DNA of 64,000 nucleotides from Flavobacteriaceae bacterium D16 (lineage in GTDB: Bacteria > Bacteroidota > Bacteroidia > Flavobacteriales > Flavobacteriaceae): the NCBI GenBank assembly GCA_021295155.1, contig JAJTJC010000035.1, forward strand, positions 682,001 to 746,000, given 5' to 3'. The first letter of the stretch is position 1. Every line of letters begins with the position of its first letter. The position numbers and the translations under genes were made by a program. The notes below the pieces were generated by a model, which was not told the origin of the DNA, ran no database searches, and was given only the letters and a program-made list of their open reading frames with translations. This document shows positions 9,728-16,226 of the stretch, piece by piece.

Positions 9728-10528
9728 CTAGAGCTCCTTGATCTTAATGTTTCTAAACCATACGTCATCTCCATGGTCCTGAAGGCCAAAATACCCTTCA
9801 GAAGCGACCTCAGCCCAATTTTCATTTAGCGCCGGGAATTTACTTCCAGCAACCATTTCGTACCATTCAGGAGTCCACAGGTGGTATTCCACTACTTTCT
9901 CCCCGTTCTGTTTATGCCATACGGATCCTTTGTATACCATGATCTCAACCTGGTTCCACTCACCAACAGGTTTAGCATTTTGTGGCTTGGCAGGGATAAG
10001 GTCATACAAGGAACCAGCCTGCCGGTTTCCATCTGTACCCATCTTGGCATCCGGATGTTTTTCATTGTCTAAAACCTGCATTTCAGGAGCGGTTTTCCAG
10101 ATATAATCTAAATCATCCGATTCCTGTCCCAAATAGAAAATACCAGAATTACCACCTTCTGAAATTTTCCATTCCAGTTTGAGGTGGAAATTCGAAAACT
10201 TGGTACCATAAAGGATGTCTCCGGTATCTTTACCCCCGGCTTCACCTCTACCCGAACCCGGACAGTGAATCATTCCATCTGCGATAACCCAACCCTCAGG
10301 GAAGGTTTCTTTTCCATAACCCCTCCATCCTGTAGATGTTTCCCCGTCAAATAAAAGCTTCCAGCCTTCAGCTATTTCTTCCTCAGTAAGCGTGTTTGGT
10401 GCAGTCATTTCCTGAGTTTCTACAACTTCTGCTTTTTCTTGTGTATCCTCTGACTTTTCTTTTTTAGCCGTATTGCAGGATAGTAATAATCCCAAAAAAA
10501 GTAGAGATACGAATTTCACTCTTATCAT
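9728..10528 (-). CDS. DUF1080 lipoprotein (3-keto-disaccharide hydrolase-like)
   Basis: Lipoprotein of 266 residues with lipobox ending at Cys18 (LLLSC), a Glu/Lys-rich linker, then a DUF1080 domain (about 55-265), a concanavalin-like sandwich: WKLLFDGETSTGWRGYG, LKLEWKISEGGNSGIFY, WNQVEIMVYKGSVWHKQNG and GYFGLQDHGDDVWFRNIKI. DUF1080 proteins are linked to breakdown of 3-keto-glycosides made by partner Gfo/Idh/MocA oxidoreductases, as described in Bacteroides. The partner here starts at 12020 and ends 16 bp upstream, so the two form an operon. The exact substrate and whether the reaction is hydrolysis or elimination are inferred only. Confidence 0.88.
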   Translation of the reverse strand: MIRVKFVSLLFLGLLLSCNTAKKEKSEDTQEKAEVVETQEMTAPNTLTEEEIAEGWKLLFDGETSTGWRGYGKETFPEGWVIADGMIHCPGSGRGEAGGKDTGDILYGTKFSNFHLKLEWKISEGGNSGIFYLGQESDDLDYIWKTAPEMQVLDNEKHPDAKMGTDGNRQAGSLYDLIPAKPQNAKPVGEWNQVEIMVYKGSVWHKQNGEKVVEYHLWTPEWYEMVAGSKFPALNENWAEVASEGYFGLQDHGDDVWFRNIKIKEL

Positions 10529-10544
10529 AGTTTATCGTTTTGAA

Positions 10545-12020
10545 TTAATAGTTCCAGCCTTCTCTATAGGTCTTTTTAACATAGTTTTCCGCAGCTTCTT
10601 TGGCATTCAAAGTAGCGAATTTGGTGTCAAATCGCGGATCACCATCTACAACGGTAAAGCTATCGGATGTGACAATTCTAATCTCGTCTGAATCACTGAT
10701 ATTGGTAATCTTCATGTTTTCAGCATCCCATTCCAATCTTCTGCGCAAGCCCTGTAAGCGTACGGCAAGGTTACCTGCTACCACGGTTTCATTTAATGGT
10801 CCTGCATAATCAAAATTAGAACTGCATTCCACGCGGCTTTCCTTATTCTCTTTACAGGCACGTACCCAATCCATTTCATGACCACCATTCATGGCATCTG
10901 CAATTCTTCGCAGTTCATTGGTCACCGGCGGTGGATTATCTTCCCTGCCGATAATATATGGGTCTCTGGCATAGGTTCCACAAATCAGGATTCCCTTGGT
11001 GCCATAAAATATTGCACCGCCGCCATTGTCGCCCAGATATTTACCTGGTTTCACACCTTCAGGACGTTCTGGCTGCAGACCACCATCATACCAGTTAAAC
11101 TCAACAGCAGGCATTTTTATTTTTCCTTTCTTTGGTCGCTCCCCAAAGAAATAGGTTACTTTTTCTGAAATTGGTGCACTTTCCGTATTCACCTGAGAAG
11201 AAGAAGCCTCAAAAGCATATGGAAATCCTAGCTCTAGTGATTTGTAAACAGGATCCATGATATGGCAAGCCATATCTCCCAGGGCTCCGGTTCCAAAATC
11301 CCACCAGGCTCTCCAGTTCCATGGAGTATAAGACGGATGATAAGGACGCCATTCAGCAGGTCCTATGAATAAATCCCAATCCAGGGTTGGAGGAAGAGAG
11401 GGCGTTTCTGCCGGTCTTTCCAGTCCCTGTGGCCATATTGGTCTATTGGTCCATGCGTCAACACGGTTTACTTCACCTATTTCCCCGTTCCAGATCCACT
11501 CACAAACCTTTCTCATGTCGTCGCTTGAGTTCCCCTGGTTACCCATTTGTGTTGCCACACCGGTCTCATTAGCGATTTCTCTAAGTTTACGGGATTCATA
11601 TACCGAATGTGTCAAAGGCTTTTGCACATAAACGTGCTTACCGGCCCTCATAGAGTCTGCGGCCGTGACATAATGCGTATGGTCTGGCGTTGAGATCATG
11701 ATAGCATCTATATCCTTGTCCATTTCAGCAAGCATTTTCCGGTAATCCTTGTATAGTTTTGCTTTTGGATAATCATTGAAGCACCGCTTTGCGTATGTCC
11801 AGTCTACATCGGCTAAAGCCACAATATTTTGAGAGTTCATATTTCTCAAATTGCGTCTACCCATTCCACCTACCCCAATACCGGCTATATTTAGCTTATC
11901 GCTTGGAGCGGTATAGCCAAAACCTGATACTACGTTGCTGGGTAAGATGGTTATGGCAGCCATTGCGGTACCCGACTTTTTAATAAAGTCTCTCCGTTGA
12001 TTCTTTGTTTTCTTATGCAT
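10545..12020 (-). CDS. Tat-exported Gfo/Idh/MocA family oxidoreductase
   Basis: Nucleotide-dependent sugar oxidoreductase of 491 residues. A twin-arginine signal is clear (QRRDFIKKSG at residues 8-17, then a hydrophobic stretch), so it is folded with cofactor before export. The Rossmann motif is GIGVGGMGRRNL, and the family's EKP region appears as VQKPLTHS. The C-terminal half contains the usual substrate-binding sheet with GTGALGDMACHIMDP. With the downstream DUF1080 protein it probably oxidises a glycoside at C3 in the periplasm for later cleavage; this is inferred from known pairs. A -7 box TATTTTTG (minus strand, 12062-12069) lies about 40 bp upstream of the start. Confidence 0.9.
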   Translation of the reverse strand: MHKKTKNQRRDFIKKSGTAMAAITILPSNVVSGFGYTAPSDKLNIAGIGVGGMGRRNLRNMNSQNIVALADVDWTYAKRCFNDYPKAKLYKDYRKMLAEMDKDIDAIMISTPDHTHYVTAADSMRAGKHVYVQKPLTHSVYESRKLREIANETGVATQMGNQGNSSDDMRKVCEWIWNGEIGEVNRVDAWTNRPIWPQGLERPAETPSLPPTLDWDLFIGPAEWRPYHPSYTPWNWRAWWDFGTGALGDMACHIMDPVYKSLELGFPYAFEASSSQVNTESAPISEKVTYFFGERPKKGKIKMPAVEFNWYDGGLQPERPEGVKPGKYLGDNGGGAIFYGTKGILICGTYARDPYIIGREDNPPPVTNELRRIADAMNGGHEMDWVRACKENKESRVECSSNFDYAGPLNETVVAGNLAVRLQGLRRRLEWDAENMKITNISDSDEIRIVTSDSFTVVDGDPRFDTKFATLNAKEAAENYVKKTYREGWNY

Positions 12021-12253
12021 ACTGTTAATATTGGTTTTTGGTTAAAAAATTTCGAATATTCCAAAAATATGGAACCTTTGGTTCATTTTTATATTTTCTG
12101 GCAGTAATTTTTAGCGAATAATCAAAAATCGGCAGTTAATTTTACTCTGAAAGGGTGAATTGGAAATTAATTGCCCCAGATTTGTGATGAAATAAGAGGG
12201 ATTGTAGCCACAAATAAATGCGAGGCTATTATATTTTGGATTTCCCAATGTAA

Positions 12254-12275
12254 ACCTGCCTGCCGGCAGGCAGGT
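12254..12275. repeat. 22-bp perfect palindrome
   Basis: CCTGCCTGCCGGCAGGCAGG (12255-12274) with one extra A/T pair each side reads the same on both strands. It directly abuts the 105-bp tandem repeats. Such GC-rich palindromes in AT-rich spacers look like dispersed REP-type elements; a shorter relative, GGCAGGCAGG, occurs near 46661. Confidence 0.8.
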
Positions 12276-12538
12276 ACATACCCCGCAATACCTTACGGCA
12301 TTACTGTATTTTATTTATCCTCGAAATTCTAATTATTTGCAGGATTATCTCCGTGATCCTTTGCAATCCCACCTGAAAATACATACCCTGCAATACCTTA
12401 CGGCATTGCTGTATTTTATTTCTCCTCGAAATTCTAATTATTTGCAGGATTATCTCCGTGATCCTTTGCAATCCCACCTGAAAATACATACCCTGCAATA
12501 CCTTACGGCATTGCTGTATTTTATTTCTCCTCGAAATA
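12276..12538. repeat. 105-bp tandem repeat, about 2.5 copies
   Basis: Units begin at 12276, 12381 and 12486, each with ACATACCC(C/T)GCAATACC. Copies 1 and 2 differ at only a few positions; the third stops after about 53 bp. The unit length is a multiple of three, so open frames run through on both strands (12301-12498 minus, 12337-12609 plus), but there is no sign that they are genes. The first 12 bases of the array (CATACCCCGCAA) are complementary to the right arm of the terminator at 12590-12601. Together with 12021-12253, which shows no gene, this fills the gap before tRNA-Arg. Confidence 0.85.
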
Positions 12539-12572
12539 CCAAAGCAAGCTTTGTATTTCTTTGGGAAATAAA

Positions 12573-12600
12573 ATACCCCGCAACTAGTGTTGCGGGGTAT
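12573..12600 (-). terminator. Terminator of tRNA-Arg
   Basis: Twelve-base-pair stem ATACCCCGCAAC / GTTGCGGGGTAT with loop TAGT. On the minus strand it is followed by a T-rich run (TTTTATTT), and it lies 10 bp downstream of the tRNA 3' end. Confidence 0.8.
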
Positions 12601-12610
12601 GTGCTTTAAG

Positions 12611-12684
12611 TGATCGCGACAGGATTCGAACCTGTGACCGTCTGCTTAGAAGGCAGATGCTCTATCCAGCTGAGCTACGCGACC
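12611..12684 (-). tRNA. tRNA-Arg (anticodon TCT)
   Basis: The minus strand folds into a cloverleaf: acceptor GGTCGCG pairing with CGCGATC, D-arm with AGCTCAGCTGGATAGAGC, anticodon stem TCTGC/GCAGA with loop CTTCTAA (anticodon TCT), and T-loop GGTTCGAATCC. The discriminator is A; CCA is not encoded. Degenerate copies of its 5' part lie just upstream. Confidence 0.95.
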
Positions 12685-12711
12685 TTGTGTTGTGTAGCGA
12701 AGCTGCCTGTC

Positions 12712-12849
12712 CATCCGTAACAAAGTGGAGGTGGAAGCTACGCGACCTTTAATTTTTAAATCATTAAAATTTGCCTGTCCAGAAGGCAAATGCCTTTTCT
12801 TACTAAGCCCCGCCCGAACGTACCGTTCGGTACGGGCGGGTACGCGACC
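12712..12849 (-). pseudogene. Two decayed 5' copies of tRNA-Arg
   Basis: Upstream of the intact tRNA-Arg, the tRNA 5' end (GGTCGCGTAGC on the minus strand) recurs with its first base at 12747 and, shortened, at 12849. In the second remnant AGAAGGCAAATGCC (12781-12794) also resembles the tRNA's anticodon region AGAAGGCAGATGC. The space between is filled with hairpin DNA, including a GC-rich one at about 12807-12842. The remnant at 12849 sits just downstream of the -7 box, where an undisturbed tRNA would start. Confidence 0.6.
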
Positions 12850-12862
12850 TGTTAACGCGGGG

Positions 12863-12891
12863 CAAATATACAGATGTCTGTTTTAGTTAAA
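12863..12891 (-). promoter_or_regulatory. Promoter of tRNA-Arg
   Basis: Minus-strand -7 box TATATTTG (12863-12870) with a weak -33 element TTTA (12888-12891) 17 nt upstream. The expected start is near 12856, leaving a leader of about 170 nt that contains the decayed tRNA copies. Confidence 0.5.
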
Positions 12892-12918
12892 AAATAATGA
12901 TGTTATATTTTACCCAAA

Positions 12919-12945
12919 CAAAAAACCCTGCACAATGACAGGGTT
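12919..12945 (-). terminator. Terminator of the TIR/coiled-coil genes
   Basis: Stem AACCCTG (12924-12930) and CAGGGTT (12939-12945); on the minus strand the stem is followed by a run of T. It ends the transcript of the gene at 13010-13663. Confidence 0.75.
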
Positions 12946-13009
12946 ATTAATAATTCAGTTAAAACTCGTGGAAGGAGGCAGTAGTCTTTTGGGTCTTAGA
13001 CCCGCTAAA

Positions 13010-13663
13010 TTACTGAGCGTATTCTATAAGTGCCCATACAGACTTACTACCAGGAGCTTCACATTTTTCCTTAACACGCACCGTTTTATCTTTTAATACA
13101 ACACCTGTTTTAGTGGGGCTAGCAGCACCGCAGTTATCTATACCTATGGCTCCGTTCCTTACGTTTTTGTCGGTTTTAAACTTTACGAAATAACCATCAA
13201 GAGCGAGGTCTACTTTGTCAAATAAAAGGTTTCCATTAGTCTCTACTAGCTGAACGTATCCTTCTTTATTCAATAAATTGTCTACCGCCCTAATCAGATC
13301 TTCACCATGGATAGAATCATTGGGGTTCTGCTTTTTATAGGCCGCATAGCCTTTTAATGTATTTATAGTCCTTGCTCCTTGCCAAAGATCGCCTACATTC
13401 ACCTTAACCATGGAATCTAGTTTGCGTTCGATCTCCATTTCACTGTTTTGCAACTGCTCATTTGCTTTAACCAGTAATTCCTTGGCTTCAAGTGCATCAT
13501 TTTCAGCCACTTCTGCCCTATTCTTTTCAATGGATGCCCAGACACCTAGTCCTATAGAGGCTAAAACAAAAATTGCAACCACTATCCAAAGGATGTTATT
13601 TATACGACGACTTTTTTTAGTGATCTTGTTTATTTCCTCTATTCTCTCTTTTATTTTACTCAT
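13010..13663 (-). CDS. Coiled-coil membrane protein, last gene of TIR/caspase cluster
   Basis: Protein of 217 residues without a recognised family. A basic N-terminus (MSKIKERIEEINKITKKSRR) precedes a single membrane helix at about 22-44, followed by a charged coiled coil (about 46-86) and a C-terminal globular part with two cysteines (Cys178, Cys201). Positive-inside charge puts the C-terminal 170 residues in the periplasm, where the cysteines could form a disulfide. It starts 11 bp after the TIR gene, so the two are co-transcribed, and a terminator follows. A role as the membrane or periplasmic partner of the TIR protein is inferred from this context only. Confidence 0.75.
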   Translation of the reverse strand: MSKIKERIEEINKITKKSRRINNILWIVVAIFVLASIGLGVWASIEKNRAEVAENDALEAKELLVKANEQLQNSEMEIERKLDSMVKVNVGDLWQGARTINTLKGYAAYKKQNPNDSIHGEDLIRAVDNLLNKEGYVQLVETNGNLLFDKVDLALDGYFVKFKTDKNVRNGAIGIDNCGAASPTKTGVVLKDKTVRVKEKCEAPGSKSVWALIEYAQ

Positions 13664-13674
13664 AATGGCTTTGG

Positions 13675-14577
13675 TTAGGCATCAATATACAGTTTAAACT
13701 CATCTTCCAGGGCAAAGATGTCATTTTTCGTAAAACTAATTTGACCTCTTTCCATCCTGATTAATCTTCTTTCAAATGTCTGTACTCCCCGGAGTCTTTC
13801 TTTATTCACCTTTTCCGTATTTAGGTTTAATCCGCTAAAGGTAGTAGGTAACCCACCTCCAACAAACCCACCTGCCCATTGGACCTTGTCTTGAATACCT
13901 TGAATGGCCTCTACTAAATCAGGTACAAAAATGGCAACAGCTACCAGTACAAGTGCTATTGATACACCCAAAATTTTATTGAATCTAGAATTTTTGATCT
14001 GCTCTTTCAATTTGAATTTATAAAATTCAAAATCTTCCTTGAGCTCTTCCAGCATAGCGGATTCCTCAGAAGGATCCTTGCTCTTAGCGCTGGCTTCCTT
14101 AGACGCATCAGCGTGATTCGTTTGGGTTGTCTCCAAAGTCTTAGATTTAGATTTAGCTTCAACATCCTTAGTTTCAGCGGGTGAAATACCCACCCTTTCA
14201 AGGATGGTTTCGATAGCAGCCTGTTTATCACTTTGAAAATCAGTAATGGGAATATTTCGCCATCGTAATTTTTTATCTGCCTCACAAGGTGCTACCTTAA
14301 TCAGGAATAGGTTTTTACCATTATCACTGGCAAATCCTTTTTGATTTTTGACCCAGTCATCAGACAGGGCATGTTTAGAAGTAATTACAGCAACTAATTC
14401 TGAAGACAGTATTGCTTTTTCAATAAGTTCGTCTTCATCTTCTTCTGGGCTGATGTTCTTTAAATTTATACTTTCCATCCAAACATCTGCACCAGCTTTT
14501 TTGAGCATTTTAGCGATTTCCATCGCAGGATTCAAATCCTTATCGGAATGAACGATGAATATGGACCCGGAGGACAT
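13675..14577 (-). CDS. TIR-domain membrane protein
   Basis: Protein of 300 residues: N-terminal TIR domain (about 3-128; IFIVHSDKD, ADVWMESINL, SSELVAVITSKHALSDDW, KNLFLIKVAP), a polar Ser/Lys/Glu-rich linker (130-175), a short coiled region, one membrane helix (about 202-219) and an 80-residue C-terminal part of unknown type. In NAD-cleaving TIRs a glutamate usually stands four residues after the conserved Trp; here Trp75 is followed by Gln79, so catalysis is doubtful and an adaptor role is more likely. It lies downstream of a caspase-like gene and 11 bp before a coiled-coil membrane gene. TIR domains in bacteria are common in anti-phage and signalling systems; the process here is unknown. 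Confidence 0.85.
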   Translation of the reverse strand: MSSGSIFIVHSDKDLNPAMEIAKMLKKAGADVWMESINLKNISPEEDEDELIEKAILSSELVAVITSKHALSDDWVKNQKGFASDNGKNLFLIKVAPCEADKKLRWRNIPITDFQSDKQAAIETILERVGISPAETKDVEAKSKSKTLETTQTNHADASKEASAKSKDPSEESAMLEELKEDFEFYKFKLKEQIKNSRFNKILGVSIALVLVAVAIFVPDLVEAIQGIQDKVQWAGGFVGGGLPTTFSGLNLNTEKVNKERLRGVQTFERRLIRMERGQISFTKNDIFALEDEFKLYIDA

Positions 14578-14774
14578 TGGTTTTTGTTTTTGGTTGTTAG
14601 TCTGGTAAAATGTACAAAATTTTCTTTATTAAAATCATTCTCTTGTAAGATTTTACCTTATTCCAAAACTTAATCAAAGATCAAAATCCGGTTAAAAGTA
14701 TTTCTGCAAAACCATTAAAGGAATTCAAGGGGGCCAATTTCTTGGAACTTTCTTGGCGGCAATCATATGTAATT

Positions 14775-16148
14775 CTAGTTCAGTAAGGTATTTTTAAGAA
14801 ACTTCAAAAACGCATCATCTTCATCCTTTGGGGTATAGAGGTATTTGTAAATATTGGAGGCCCGCTCGTAGTATTTGATCTTTTCCTTGATCTTGGCTTT
14901 TTCTTTTAATATTCCATAAAAGCAGGCCGCATCATACAGGTTCTTAAGATAAATATTGGCCTCCGCAAGGGTGAGGTATTTCGAAACCTTTTCACCAATG
15001 GTATAGCTTTCCGCAGCTTCTTTGGCAATACCAGCATAATTGACCATTTCCTGCTCATTCTTTCCCAATTTCGCATACATATAGGCAACCTTTACAGCAT
15101 TGGTAAATACCTGTTCTTCATCCTTCGTGTCAATTGCGTATTGATGGGCCTTCTTGAATATTTTTAATGCCTTCTGCCCATCTTTTTCCTTATTGCTTTT
15201 TTGATAAATAGCGGTATACAGATTGCCCAGGGTTTCCAGCAAATCCGGGTCCTTTTTGGTCCTTTTGTGGTTCTTCAGGGTGCTAATAGCTTCATCTGTC
15301 CTTCCTACAGCATGCAGTGAATTCACTAAGCGGATGAAATTTTCCTCGTCTAAGGAATCCGCGTCAGGTTCAAGCTTGGCAATGATGGCCTCGTGATCTT
15401 CCACGTTCTTGGGGAAATGACTCAATATGAGCATTTCGGACATCTGGGTTTTAAAGTAAGGTTTTTGAATACAAGGCTGCATGGTCTTTTGGTCCAAAAA
15501 CTGACTTGCATTTTTTGGAACGGTTTCGAATATGTGATCCACCACATCCATAATGCTTATCTCTGTATCCGTAAAGGGATCAGGCCTCTTGTGCTGCCCG
15601 GTAAGGACCTCAAGGAGTGCCTGGGTAAAAAAACTATTGTCGCCCGCCCCAAAGGACTCCTGATTGTCCTGACTGGAGGCAACAATCCAGATACCCTGTT
15701 CATCATTAAGTTTTTGTGCCATTCCGGAAAGTCCAGTAAGTCCGCTTTGCACCAGCCCTTCCGCATGGCAGCAGTCCAGAAACAATACCAGCTTGTTGGA
15801 GGGTAAGGCATTTATTTTTTCCTTAAGCTCCTCCGCCATCAGCTTTTCTTCATCATGTGGGAAGAGGTAAAATTGATGCTTTTCCACATCCCTGCCTCCG
15901 TGACCTGAATAGTAGAGTAAAATGGTGGAATCTTCATTGGTTTTTTCCCGAAGTTCATCAAATGCACTAAGTATGCCTTTTCTGGTTGCCTCCTTCTCTT
16001 TAAGAACAATGACATTATCCTTGGGATATCCCACCAGATTTGGGTCCGTTAAATTACGCTGTAAACTGTCCGCGTCGTTCAACGTATATTCAATGTAAGG
16101 ACCACCGACGCCAATAATCAAGGCAAAATTATTTTCCTGGTTATTCAT
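14775..16148 (-). CDS. Caspase-like cysteine peptidase (C14) with helical-repeat C-terminus
   Basis: Protein of 457 residues with no signal peptide, so cytoplasmic. Residues about 5-235 form a caspase/metacaspase-type p20-like domain: FALIIGVGGPY, catalytic His83 in YYSGHGG and catalytic Cys127 in LFLDCCHAEG, with Asp125 placed as in Arg/Lys-specific metacaspases. Residues about 255-450 are helical repeats of TPR type (RTDEAISTLKNH, LLETLGNLYTAIY, ALKIFKKAHQYA), somewhat like the DUF4071/MAP3K TRAFs-binding region; that match is tentative. A minus-strand -7 box TAGATTTG (16212-16219) suggests its own promoter. The neighbours are a TIR protein and a membrane TPR protein. Likely a regulated protease whose target is unknown. 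Confidence 0.9.
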   Translation of the reverse strand: MNNQENNFALIIGVGGPYIEYTLNDADSLQRNLTDPNLVGYPKDNVIVLKEKEATRKGILSAFDELREKTNEDSTILLYYSGHGGRDVEKHQFYLFPHDEEKLMAEELKEKINALPSNKLVLFLDCCHAEGLVQSGLTGLSGMAQKLNDEQGIWIVASSQDNQESFGAGDNSFFTQALLEVLTGQHKRPDPFTDTEISIMDVVDHIFETVPKNASQFLDQKTMQPCIQKPYFKTQMSEMLILSHFPKNVEDHEAIIAKLEPDADSLDEENFIRLVNSLHAVGRTDEAISTLKNHKRTKKDPDLLETLGNLYTAIYQKSNKEKDGQKALKIFKKAHQYAIDTKDEEQVFTNAVKVAYMYAKLGKNEQEMVNYAGIAKEAAESYTIGEKVSKYLTLAEANIYLKNLYDAACFYGILKEKAKIKEKIKYYERASNIYKYLYTPKDEDDAFLKFLKNTLLN

Positions 16149-16211
16149 GAATTTGATAATTGCCCCTGGGCAGGGAGGTTATTTAATAGGGTATAAATGG
16201 AGTACTATTAA

Positions 16212-16219
16212 CAAATCTA
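16212..16219 (-). promoter_or_regulatory. Candidate -7 box of the caspase gene
   Basis: TAGATTTG on the minus strand matches TAnnTTTG exactly and lies 64 bp before the caspase start, overlapping the end of the upstream gene. No well-spaced -33 TTTG is visible. Confidence 0.35.
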
Positions 16220-16226
16220 ATTTTTA

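Noticed and set aside
12301-12609. Open frames on both strands through the 105-bp repeats
   Set aside because: They exist because the unit length is a multiple of three and lacks stops; the reading frame enters the terminator and no protein-like features or start signals are seen.
14578-14774. Missing small gene between the TIR and caspase genes
   Set aside because: The 197 bp are AT-rich with no frame that has a start, useful length and terminator; it looks like a plain spacer.
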